DNA from: Pseudomonadales bacterium
GTDB taxonomy: Bacteria; Pseudomonadota; Gammaproteobacteria; Pseudomonadales; Pseudohongiellaceae
Assembly: GCA_024234365.1 (NCBI GenBank)
Contig: JACKOK010000001.1
Coordinates: forward strand, 744,001-808,000
DNA: 64,000 bases
Direction: 5' to 3'
Shown piece after piece: positions 9,120-16,524 of the stretch; position 1 is the first letter of the stretch; every line of letters starts with the position of its first letter. The notes below the pieces were generated by a model. That model ran no database searches. It saw nothing but the letters and a program-made list of their open reading frames with translations, and was not told the DNA's origin. A program made the translations under genes and the position numbers.

Positions 9120-9463
9120 TGAGGTGCAGAGTTGCCATACCAAGTGTTCTGATGAGTTCACAGTTGAGCGGTTGGAGGGCCAAAGTGGTAGAATTTTCCA
9201 GCTTAAGTTGGCTGGCGGAAGAGCCCGAGCTCGCCTTGAAAGGAATTCGTCAGTTGGTGCACGAGTGCGTTGTCGATTTGCGCAGCACGGGCGAATCAGT
9301 GCCCGAGCCGCTTTCGTCAAAACAGTTCAGCGGGAAATTTGTGGTACGCGTGCCACCGGAAACACATCGCTTGTTGGCGATCGAAGCGGCAGAATCAGGC
9401 GTTAGTCTGAACAGGCTGATTGCAAGCAAGCTTCATCAGCGATCAAGTGGGACGCGACCCTAA
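9119..9463 (+). CDS. HicB-like antitoxin with eroded N terminus, no HicA partner
   Basis: 114 aa from the GTG, or 103 aa from an in-frame ATG at 9152. The C-terminal part is a clear HicB-type module: EFSSLSWLAEEPELALKGI, EPLSSKQFSGKFVVRVPPE, then the ribbon-helix-helix LAIEAAESGVSLNRLI. The first 20-25 residues do not match the beta-strand that normally opens this family. Short matching pieces (PYQV, then SDEF) appear in the other two frames just upstream, which suggests one or more old frameshifts. No HicA-like gene is adjacent. It may be a relic or a free-standing regulator coupled to the MazF operon. Confidence 0.72.
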   Translation: MRCRVAIPSVLMSSQLSGWRAKVVEFSSLSWLAEEPELALKGIRQLVHECVVDLRSTGESVPEPLSSKQFSGKFVVRVPPETHRLLAIEAAESGVSLNRLIASKLHQRSSGTRP

Positions 9464-9467
9464 GCGC

Positions 9468-9974
9468 TCAGTTTGTTTTCTCAATCTCCACAAGAAAACC
9501 TTCCAGTTGTTCCGGTGTCAGCACGCCGCTGTGGGATTCAACACTGCTGTCCGCCCGGAAGAAATAGCTGCGCGGCAACTCCCCGTGCCAGGTCGGGTCT
9601 ACGCTGTAGCGCAGGCGCTCCACGAAGGCATCGGCAAACATCCAGCTTGTGATGTCCTTTAAACCGTAGTCGTCCAGAATGTCTGCGGCCTCTTCGCGAT
9701 TCTCGATCGGGTCAGTGGAAATCACGACCAGCGGGAAATTGGGTTCGCGTTTTTTCAACTCCCCCAGCAGTTTTAATTCAACCCGACAGGGGGCACAGTC
9801 GATGGACCACAGGCTGAGCACGAAGGCTTTGCCTGCGTACTGCTGTTTGATTTGCGCAAAACTTTGCGTGCCAAAGTCCTGGATATTGTCAGCATGGACA
9901 GACAGCGCAATAGCGGATAGAAACACAGCGTTCAGCCACCGGGCACAGTAGCGAAGGGGGTTATTGAGGGTCAT
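9468..9974 (-). CDS. TlpA/ResA-like periplasmic thioredoxin
   Basis: 168 aa. A signal peptide or anchor (about residues 10-28, ending SVHADN) is followed by a thioredoxin fold with the redox pair C60-A-P-C63 (LWSIDCAPCRVELKLL). The segment FPLVVISTDP is typical of TlpA/ResA-type proteins, and the cis-Pro region is near ELPRSYFF. It probably reduces or oxidises cysteines of a partner outside the cytoplasm. Its start overlaps the end of the BNR-repeat gene by 14 bases, so the two are translated together. The partner may be the Cys-rich motif of that BNR protein (inference). Confidence 0.87.
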   Translation of the reverse strand: MTLNNPLRYCARWLNAVFLSAIALSVHADNIQDFGTQSFAQIKQQYAGKAFVLSLWSIDCAPCRVELKLLGELKKREPNFPLVVISTDPIENREEAADILDDYGLKDITSWMFADAFVERLRYSVDPTWHGELPRSYFFRADSSVESHSGVLTPEQLEGFLVEIEKTN

Positions 9975-11187
9975 GGGTCAACTCCTTGAACACATAGCCA
10001 AGCTCGTTGCTTGCCCAGCTCAGATAAATGCCGGATTCATTGCTGATCAGCAAGGGGTGGTCACTCGCCTGCTCGGTACTGAACAGCGTTTGTGCTGCTG
10101 ACCAGGATTTCCCGTCGTCGTTTGAGCGCATGAGCTGAAGCTGGGTGGCGAGCCCGTTAAAGCCTTTCCACACCAGCAGTAATTCCCCATCGTGTTGCGC
10201 AAGCGAAGGGTGGCCGGCACCAGGGGTGGCATCTATCTCCAAAAGCTGTGCGGAATCTGCCTGGGCCAGATCATAGCGGGCATAGTAAATGCCTTTGTGC
10301 AGATCTCCGGCGCTGAACCAGGCCATATGATAATTGTCAGCGCTGTCGGCCTGTACCAGGCTCGGTCCATGATGGGGGCAGGCATCGATATACCAGTCAT
10401 CCACGGTAGCCCGTTCCACGCCGCTGACCTGCCCATCGGGGCCAAGGACGGCTATCGCGTGGTCCCTGATCTGGCTGTTGTAGATCTGCCGCCAGAGAAT
10501 GGCCACATTGTCCTTGCCCTGTGGGGCCATAGCAATGCGGCAGCATTCGCAACTGTTGTGAGAAACACGGTAATTGGGGCTGAAGGTCTCGCCGAAATCT
10601 TTCGATACGGCATAGTAGATGGCGGCGCCAGGGTATTCTTCTTCCTGCGCCAGGCTTTTCTCCATGTCACGCTTGTCGATCCAGGTCAGATAAAGATTGC
10701 CGGACTCGGTCAGATAGAGGCTGTCGAAGCGATGGCCGGTGTTTAAACCATCGTCGTTGATCGTACGCGGTGTGGAGAACGTTCTGCCGCCATCAGTGGA
10801 GCGAGCAAAGCGAATGAGGCCGGTGAAATTGGACGAGGTTTTGGTGGTCCACGACAGCAGGATTTCTCCCTGTGGAGCGAGGATTATCTTGGGCCTGTTT
10901 TCGCCGTTGTACTCGGTGTCTTCCGCCTCCTTGTTGACCATGACGGGAGTGGAATAACTGCCCCCCTTGTCGTCCGAAAAACTCACATAGACGTGCTTGT
11001 TCTGCACGAATGCCACCCATAGACGTCCCGTGGCGTCGAAGGTGGCACTGGGGGCGGAACCGCAGTGCACCGAGACAAGGTCTTCCCCCTGGGTTTCGCG
11101 CAGGCTTGCGCAACTCTGGGCATGAGACGTGTGCGCAAGCAGGCTTCCGGCAAGCGTCAATAGAAGAGGGATCGCCTTAAAAGTCAT
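9961..11187 (-). CDS. Secreted BNR-repeat (sialidase-like) protein with CECC motif
   Basis: 408 aa from the ATG chosen at 11187 (MTFKAIPLLLTLAGSLLAHTSHAQS, a clean signal peptide). An upstream in-frame ATG at 11202 is also possible. The body is a six-bladed-propeller-like set of Asp-box repeats (SDDKGGSYSTP, STDGGRTFSTP, SKDFGETFSP, SNDDGKSWSA). It carries an unusual NSCECCRIAMAPQ segment with three close cysteines, not a feature of glycoside-cleaving sialidases. The usual sialidase Arg triad cannot be confirmed by eye, so the enzyme name would be unsafe. It overlaps the TonB receptor stop by 11 bases upstream and tlpA-like downstream: one three-gene operon. Confidence 0.8.
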   Translation of the reverse strand: MTFKAIPLLLTLAGSLLAHTSHAQSCASLRETQGEDLVSVHCGSAPSATFDATGRLWVAFVQNKHVYVSFSDDKGGSYSTPVMVNKEAEDTEYNGENRPKIILAPQGEILLSWTTKTSSNFTGLIRFARSTDGGRTFSTPRTINDDGLNTGHRFDSLYLTESGNLYLTWIDKRDMEKSLAQEEEYPGAAIYYAVSKDFGETFSPNYRVSHNSCECCRIAMAPQGKDNVAILWRQIYNSQIRDHAIAVLGPDGQVSGVERATVDDWYIDACPHHGPSLVQADSADNYHMAWFSAGDLHKGIYYARYDLAQADSAQLLEIDATPGAGHPSLAQHDGELLLVWKGFNGLATQLQLMRSNDDGKSWSAAQTLFSTEQASDHPLLISNESGIYLSWASNELGYVFKELTHDPQ

Positions 11188-13465
11188 AGGAAAGATTCGC
11201 ATAGATTGTCCGGCCCGGCCAGGGGTGGGCAACATAGGCAATCTCGTCGGTGAGATTGTCGATGCCCAGGCCAAGGGCTACTCCATTGGTGAAATTGTAG
11301 GTGCTCTTGAGGCCCACGCGGCTGAATCCATCCTGGGCACCGTAAACGCCGTCCTGACGGTCTGTGTTGTCGTTACGGCCATAGCTATCGCTGGCATATT
11401 GATAGTTCAAGCCTGCATCCCACTGTGCACTCAGGTGATAGGTCAGCAGCAGATTGCCGCGCCATTCGGGCATGCGCGGATAGACATTGCCTTCGATACT
11501 CGGGTCTGCCTGATTGCTGACAATTTCCGAGCTCGTATAGACCACGTTGAAGCGGGTATCCAGCCCCTCGATAAACAGATCGTCCACATTGGCGATGAAC
11601 TCCACACCCCGGGTTCGGGTTTCATCAATCGGGATGAAGGTGCGTACGGACAATCCGCCGGGCAGATTCTCGGATTGCGATTCCACCACATCCTCTATGG
11701 TTTCCTGGAACAGATTCACCCGCAGCACGCCGCCGTCGATCTGGCGCTCCATCATGAAATTATGATGCCTGCCCGCCTCTGGCCGTAATTCCGGGTTTGC
11801 CACGCTGATGGCGTTATACGCGGAATACTGGCTGAACAGCTCTTCCACAATCGGGAAGCGATAGGCCTTGCCGAAGGCATAGGCAAAACGCCACTGGGGT
11901 GAGGCCTGGTAGGCGAGGGAGAATTTGGGCGAGAGTTCCTTGCGCGAGGTAGTGGGCACGGCAACGAGATCGTATTCCGGCGTTACCGCCTTGTCGGCGG
12001 CGTAATAGCCATTGTCGCTGCGGAAGGATTCCCAGCGCATGCCCAGCCCCATGTCCCATGCCGGGCTGATGGCCCAGTTTAGTTGCGCGAACAAACCGTC
12101 CAGCCGTGTTTCTCCCCCGCTGCGGCTGGTGAAATTGCCGAATGCCGCGGACTGGTAGTCGGGGGAGTTGTACACATCCATGTTCAGCTCATAGCTATCG
12201 TGGCGCACCCCCGCGATAAGCCCGAGCCCGTCCACGCCAAGATCATCGACAAAAATCTTTGCCTCTGCGCTGCTCCAGCCGGTGTCACCGAAATCCGTCA
12301 CCTGGCCAGCCGGGGTGTAGAGCGCGTCCAGCGGGTTGGCGAGCGAGGCACGGTTTTCATCGCGCAGAATCTTGAACTCATTGAGGTTGGTTTCGAGGGT
12401 GATGCCATCGGTCAGCTCACCCCGCAGACGCAGGCCGAGAGAAAGGCTGTCTCGTTTCTGTTCGGAAACCCCCAGACGCGCCGTTGGCACATTGATTTTT
12501 TTGCCATCCTGAATCACGTTGCCACTCCACACGGTGGCACCGCTGTTGTCGCGCAGATAGCTGTTGGGAGCGTCGGAACCGTTGTAACGATCCTCATAGG
12601 CAATATTCAGCAGCGCCTGCCAGTCGCCGATATCCTGACCGATCTTCAGCTTGTAGTTGTGGGTCTGCGTATCCTGCATGCCGGTGTCGCCGAACCACAG
12701 CCGTGACACGGAGCGATCGTCATTGCCGACAATACCGCCCGTGACAGTTGTTGGCGTGGTGGACGAGGTCGCGCCACCGAAATAGAAGGTCTGTGGCTGG
12801 GATTCGCTGTCGAGCCGGTTATAGGAAAAATACACGCTGGTATCGCCGAACTTGTCGCCATAGGAGAAGAACTCCTTATGCCCGGTCACCGTGTCGTCGA
12901 AACCGTAGGCATTGAAATTCTGTGAGAAGTAAGAGCTGTCGAAATGGAATTCACGTTCCTGCGGGATGGCGGATTCGATCAGCACCACCCCGCCCATGGA
13001 GTTGCCGCTGAACTCGGCGGAGAAGGGGCCGTAGAGCACTTCCACCTGGGCGATCTCACTGGCAGAGACCATGGTCCAGCGCGGGGCACCGTTCCAGCGG
13101 GACTGCAGCAGATAGTGCAAGGGCACCCCGTCGGCAAATACCATGGAGCGCGATGTCTGGAACATATTCGAACCGCGCATGCCCATGGTGCCATTGGAGT
13201 CGCCGATAAAACGGCGACGAATGACCAGGCTGGGTTCAAATTTCACCACGTCTTCGGTGGTGGCAACGTTGATGCTGACCAGGTCCTGTTGGCTCAGCAC
13301 ACTGCTGGGATGCGATGCAGCGGCACGCTCCCGGGTCTGCTGCCCCCATACCACGACTTCCTCGATGGAGGCTTCATCGGCCGCCTGCAGGTTGCCAACG
13401 GCGAGGCTGGACAGAATGAAAGAAATGGCCAAACGAAGGGGATTGGGGGACAGGTGTGCAGGCAT
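11177..13465 (-). CDS. TonB-dependent outer membrane receptor
   Basis: 762 aa. Signal peptide (LRLAISFILSSLAVGNLQAA), then a TonB-box-like IEEVVVWG, a plug domain (about 45-165: PSSVLSQQDLVSINVATTED, RGSNMFQTSRSMVFADGVPL, QVEVLYGPFSAEFSGNSMGG) and a 22-strand barrel ending in the outer membrane signature NLSYDF. It heads a tight operon with the BNR protein and the TlpA-like thioredoxin. The imported ligand is unknown. The partner genes hint at a metal or a redox-sensitive cofactor rather than a sugar (inference). Confidence 0.93.
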   Translation of the reverse strand: MPAHLSPNPLRLAISFILSSLAVGNLQAADEASIEEVVVWGQQTRERAAASHPSSVLSQQDLVSINVATTEDVVKFEPSLVIRRRFIGDSNGTMGMRGSNMFQTSRSMVFADGVPLHYLLQSRWNGAPRWTMVSASEIAQVEVLYGPFSAEFSGNSMGGVVLIESAIPQEREFHFDSSYFSQNFNAYGFDDTVTGHKEFFSYGDKFGDTSVYFSYNRLDSESQPQTFYFGGATSSTTPTTVTGGIVGNDDRSVSRLWFGDTGMQDTQTHNYKLKIGQDIGDWQALLNIAYEDRYNGSDAPNSYLRDNSGATVWSGNVIQDGKKINVPTARLGVSEQKRDSLSLGLRLRGELTDGITLETNLNEFKILRDENRASLANPLDALYTPAGQVTDFGDTGWSSAEAKIFVDDLGVDGLGLIAGVRHDSYELNMDVYNSPDYQSAAFGNFTSRSGGETRLDGLFAQLNWAISPAWDMGLGMRWESFRSDNGYYAADKAVTPEYDLVAVPTTSRKELSPKFSLAYQASPQWRFAYAFGKAYRFPIVEELFSQYSAYNAISVANPELRPEAGRHHNFMMERQIDGGVLRVNLFQETIEDVVESQSENLPGGLSVRTFIPIDETRTRGVEFIANVDDLFIEGLDTRFNVVYTSSEIVSNQADPSIEGNVYPRMPEWRGNLLLTYHLSAQWDAGLNYQYASDSYGRNDNTDRQDGVYGAQDGFSRVGLKSTYNFTNGVALGLGIDNLTDEIAYVAHPWPGRTIYANLSYDF

Positions 13466-13554
13466 GACGGCAGGTCTCTGTTATTGGGATTGACCTCGCC
13501 TAGTCTAGACCTTGTGCCCGTGCCTGCAATGCGACCGAATGTCGCATCTGTCAC

Positions 13555-13591
13555 TCCAAATCAAAAATCAAATCAAGGAGGCGGCTCCTTG
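13555..13591 (-). terminator. Rho-independent terminator of the YecA-family gene
   Basis: On the minus strand CAAGGAG and CTCCTTG (13574-13580 and 13585-13591) form a 7-bp stem around a 4-base loop. They are followed by the T-rich stretch ATTTGATTTTTGATTT. It lies 24 bases beyond the stop at 13615. It also insulates the TonB receptor gene, whose promoter must sit between 13466 and 13554. Confidence 0.75.
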
Positions 13592-13614
13592 TTCAGAGTT
13601 GAATGCTCCTGAAT

Positions 13615-14319
13615 TCAATGTGCCCCACAGCATTTTTTATACTTTTTTCCGCTGCCGCAGGGGCAGGTTTCGTTGGGCCCGATTTTGGGTTGTTTGCGAA
13701 CAAAGGGAAGCACGTTGGTGGGTGCCGCCGTGTGATGGCCGCGCGATGTCGGGGCCAGATGGCTGCGTTTGGCGAGCCAGTATTGGTGCAGCTTGCGTAC
13801 GGCGGGCTCGATATTGGCCACGGTTCGCTGATGTTCCTCCAGTGACAATTGCTTCAGTACCGGAAAATTTTCCTCCAGTCCGTGCAGTGCAATGGCTTGC
13901 AAGCAGGTTTGTGCCTCGTCGGTGAGTTTCGGCCATCGCCCCAGCTTCACGCCGCGCATATAGCCGAAGCACCACTCCTCCGCCACGATCACTTCCTGCT
14001 CCGTCGCGGTGTTGACATGGAATAGCGCCTCAAAGCTCTCGGGAGCCTCTATCAGAGTGCTGGCGATGCTGTTCATCATCTCCATGACGAGTTTCATGAA
14101 GCGCGTGAATTCTTCCTCTGTTGCCCAGGTGGGGGATTTGTCCTTGCCACCCCATACTTCCGGCAGCCATTGACTGGGCATGATTGTGTTGGGGCCAGAC
14201 ACGATGGCGGTGAGAAAGCCGTCGAGCTCTGTCACATCCAGAATGGAATCGTCGTTGCCGTAGTCCAGCAAGATGTCCCCGATAAAATCGAGATCGGCAT
14301 CGTCAAAATACTCGTTCAT
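13615..14319 (-). CDS. YecA family protein with SEC-C zinc tail (UPF0149)
   Basis: 234 aa. Residues 1-180 form the helical UPF0149 domain (LDVTELDGFLTAIVSGPNTI, WCFGYMRGVKLG). The last 20 residues are a SEC-C metal-binding motif (NETCPCGSGKKYKKCCG) like the one at the C terminus of SecA. YecA-type proteins have been tied to the ribosome and SecA in E. coli. Here the role is inferred. The downstream stem-loop ends the transcript; the PepSY gene starts its stop 4 bases upstream, so the two may share a message. Confidence 0.9.
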   Translation of the reverse strand: MNEYFDDADLDFIGDILLDYGNDDSILDVTELDGFLTAIVSGPNTIMPSQWLPEVWGGKDKSPTWATEEEFTRFMKLVMEMMNSIASTLIEAPESFEALFHVNTATEQEVIVAEEWCFGYMRGVKLGRWPKLTDEAQTCLQAIALHGLEENFPVLKQLSLEEHQRTVANIEPAVRKLHQYWLAKRSHLAPTSRGHHTAAPTNVLPFVRKQPKIGPNETCPCGSGKKYKKCCGAH

Positions 14320-14323
14320 GAGT

Positions 14324-14917
14324 TTATCCTCGCAACAATAAACGCAAACCCGTCGCGCTCATCACCACCAGCAAGCCCAGGCCCAACACCCCCAGCACCT
14401 TGTCCAGAAGGCCAATGCCCGTCCACTGCAGATAATGCACCTTGTACAGCCGGTCGATCCAGCGGGTGTCGGCGCCGTATTGACGCAGACTCAGCGTGTT
14501 GTCGTCCAGGGTGATCTCCACGCCGTTGCTGGTGATGAACTGTTCGCCGCGACGCCCCGAAAGCAGGCCATAACGATCGCTGTCCACCGATATGGCGTCA
14601 GACACCAGCGCCCGGCGCTGGCTCTCGTCCAGGGTAAAGGCTTGCAGGGTGTCTGCCTGCAGGTTCGTCCAGCCGTTTTCCGTTTTCGCCAGCACATGCA
14701 GGCCGAGAATGCTGCGCAGCACGCGGTATTCCAGCCAGTCGGCTGCGGGCATCACGCGCACTTCGCTTTCCACCGGGTACTGGCGCACAGCCAGCGGGGC
14801 ATAGGCCTTGCCGTAGCCGGGCTGAATGAAAAACACCAGGCCGGTGATCGCCCAGGTCATCAGGGGCGTCAGTAACAGGGTGCCGGCAAGGCGATGGAGA
14901 CGGCGTTTGGAGATCAT
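14324..14917 (-). CDS. PepSY domain inner membrane protein
   Basis: 197 aa from the ATG at 14917 (MISKRRLHRLAGTLLL). An upstream start at 15010 would add a charged tail with no counterpart in the family. It has an N-terminal helix (about 10-32, TWAITGLVFFIQPG), a periplasmic PepSY-like region, the motif YKVHYLQWTGIGLLDKVLGVLGL and a C-terminal helix. Such proteins are often linked to iron or copper uptake or to flavin-dependent ferric reductases. No reductase domain is present here, so it is a truncated or stand-alone member. Confidence 0.8.
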   Translation of the reverse strand: MISKRRLHRLAGTLLLTPLMTWAITGLVFFIQPGYGKAYAPLAVRQYPVESEVRVMPAADWLEYRVLRSILGLHVLAKTENGWTNLQADTLQAFTLDESQRRALVSDAISVDSDRYGLLSGRRGEQFITSNGVEITLDDNTLSLRQYGADTRWIDRLYKVHYLQWTGIGLLDKVLGVLGLGLLVVMSATGLRLLLRG

Positions 14918-15082
14918 GAAGGCAGTTCCGGAATAACGGGGGCGCAAGCATATCGCAGTGACAGCCCGCTGCCAAAACAGGGTTAAATTTCGTTTGTCTC
15001 TCCCCGTCACTATTTGCTAGCGTGTGCTCCTTCGCAGTAGCAGCAAGACGACCGATCAGATCAATAAGAATGGAGCGTTGCT

Positions 15083-16222
15083 ATGAGCAGACAAGTGCTT
15101 TTGGTGGGCACCCGCAAGGGCGCCTGGAAAATCGAGAGTGATGCCACTCGCAGTCAATGGCAGATCAAGGGCCCCATGCATCTGGGGGCCGTGGTCAGCC
15201 ATTATGTGGCTGACCCGCGCAGGCCAGGGGTGGAGCTGATGTCCGTGGGCAGCGGCCACCTCGGTCCCTCCGTATTTGTGTCGAAGGACTACGGGGAGAC
15301 CTGGACGGAGGCCTCGCAGCCCCCCGCCTTCTCCCCCGAACCCAATGGCAGTCACCGCAGTGTGGATCATGTGTTTTGGCTGACGCCGGGGCATGTCTGC
15401 GAGCCCGATGTCTGGTATGGGGGCACCTCACCGCAGGGGCTGTTTCGTTCCCGTGACGGCGGTAATACCTGGAAGGAGGTGCTGGGTTTCAATCATCACC
15501 CGGATTTCCTGCAGTGGCGCGGGGGTGACAAGGACGGTACACCGGACGGCCCAAAACTGCATTCCATCATCGTCGATCACAGTGACAAGGCGCACCTGCT
15601 GGTGGGCATGTCCGGCGGCGGCATCTTCGAGAGCTTTGATGAAGGTAGAAGCTGGACGCCGTTGAACAGTGGCGTGGCAATGGACTTCTACCCGCCGAAG
15701 GAAGATGGCACTGAATACGAGTTCGGCCACGATCCGCACTGTCTGGTCATGCATCCGGTGCAGGCCAACCGGCTCTATCATCAGAACCATTGCGGTCTGT
15801 ATGCCATGGACCGTGCGCAGGGCAAACGCTGGAGCCGTATTGGCGACAATCTGCCAAAAGAGGTGGGGGACATCGGCTTTCCCATCGTGGTGCACCCGCG
15901 CGACCCGGAGCGTATCTGGGTGTTCCCCATGGACGGTTCCGGCCAGTGGCCACGCACCAGCCCGGGCGGTAAACCGGCGGTGTTCCATTCCCGCGATGGC
16001 GGGGCAAGCTTCGAGCGGCAGGCAAACGGTTTTCCGGCGCAGCAGGCCTGGTGGACGGTAAAGCGGCAGTGCATGGCGCTGGATCAGGAGCCAAGCGTGG
16101 GTATCTATCTGGGCACCAGCAACGGGCAGCTTTGGGGCAGCAGCGATGAAGGGGCCAGTTGGCACGGAATTGCCATGGACCTGCCGCAGATCTACTCCGT
16201 GGAAGTTGGCGCGCTGCCATGA
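15083..16222 (+). CDS. BNR/Asp-box beta-propeller protein, cytoplasmic
   Basis: 379 aa without a signal peptide (MSRQVLLVGTRKGAWKIESD). Repeated Asp-box turns are visible: SKDYGETWTE, SRDGGNTWKE, SFDEGRSWTP, SRDGGASFER, SSDEGASWHG. It looks like the WD40/YVTN/BNR-like proteins, often labelled glycosyl hydrolase without proof. His- and Trp-rich loops (FNHHPDFLQW, YHQNHCGLYAMD) line what may be a pocket. Its stop overlaps the ATG of a MoaD/ThiS-like gene in an ATGA junction, so the two products are made together. Function unknown. Confidence 0.86.
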   Translation: MSRQVLLVGTRKGAWKIESDATRSQWQIKGPMHLGAVVSHYVADPRRPGVELMSVGSGHLGPSVFVSKDYGETWTEASQPPAFSPEPNGSHRSVDHVFWLTPGHVCEPDVWYGGTSPQGLFRSRDGGNTWKEVLGFNHHPDFLQWRGGDKDGTPDGPKLHSIIVDHSDKAHLLVGMSGGGIFESFDEGRSWTPLNSGVAMDFYPPKEDGTEYEFGHDPHCLVMHPVQANRLYHQNHCGLYAMDRAQGKRWSRIGDNLPKEVGDIGFPIVVHPRDPERIWVFPMDGSGQWPRTSPGGKPAVFHSRDGGASFERQANGFPAQQAWWTVKRQCMALDQEPSVGIYLGTSNGQLWGSSDEGASWHGIAMDLPQIYSVEVGALP

Positions 16223-16503
16223 TCCGGGTCTTTCTGCCTTCACAGCTCGATGACTACACGCAGGGCGAGCGGGAACAGCACTTCGAGCTGTTGCCGCCAG
16301 CAGGTGGCAGCCTGACGCTGAAGGAGGTGATCGAGGCGCTGGAATCGCGTTTTCGCGGACTGGCGTTTCGGGTGGTGGACGAACACGGCAATATCCGTCG
16401 GCATATTGCCATGTTCGTTGGCGAGACGATGGTGCGGGAGCTGAGCGCGCCGGTGAACCCGGACTCACGGGTTCAGATCGTCGGCGCTCTCAGCGGGGGC
16501 TGA
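16219..16503 (+). CDS. MoaD/ThiS-like ubiquitin-fold small protein
   Basis: 94 aa. The fold pattern (IRVFLPSQL strand, then SLTLKEVIEALESRF helix) and the C-terminal ALSGG fit the sulfur-carrier family. In that family the terminal Gly-Gly is activated by an E1-like enzyme and made into a thiocarboxylate. The start is fixed by the ATGA overlap with the propeller gene. No MoaE, ThiF/MoeB or molybdopterin gene is nearby, so it probably is not the housekeeping MoaD. The coupled propeller is the natural candidate partner (inference). Confidence 0.82.
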   Translation: MIRVFLPSQLDDYTQGEREQHFELLPPAGGSLTLKEVIEALESRFRGLAFRVVDEHGNIRRHIAMFVGETMVRELSAPVNPDSRVQIVGALSGG

Positions 16504-16524
16504 CAAACACTCTGCGTTGGCCCC

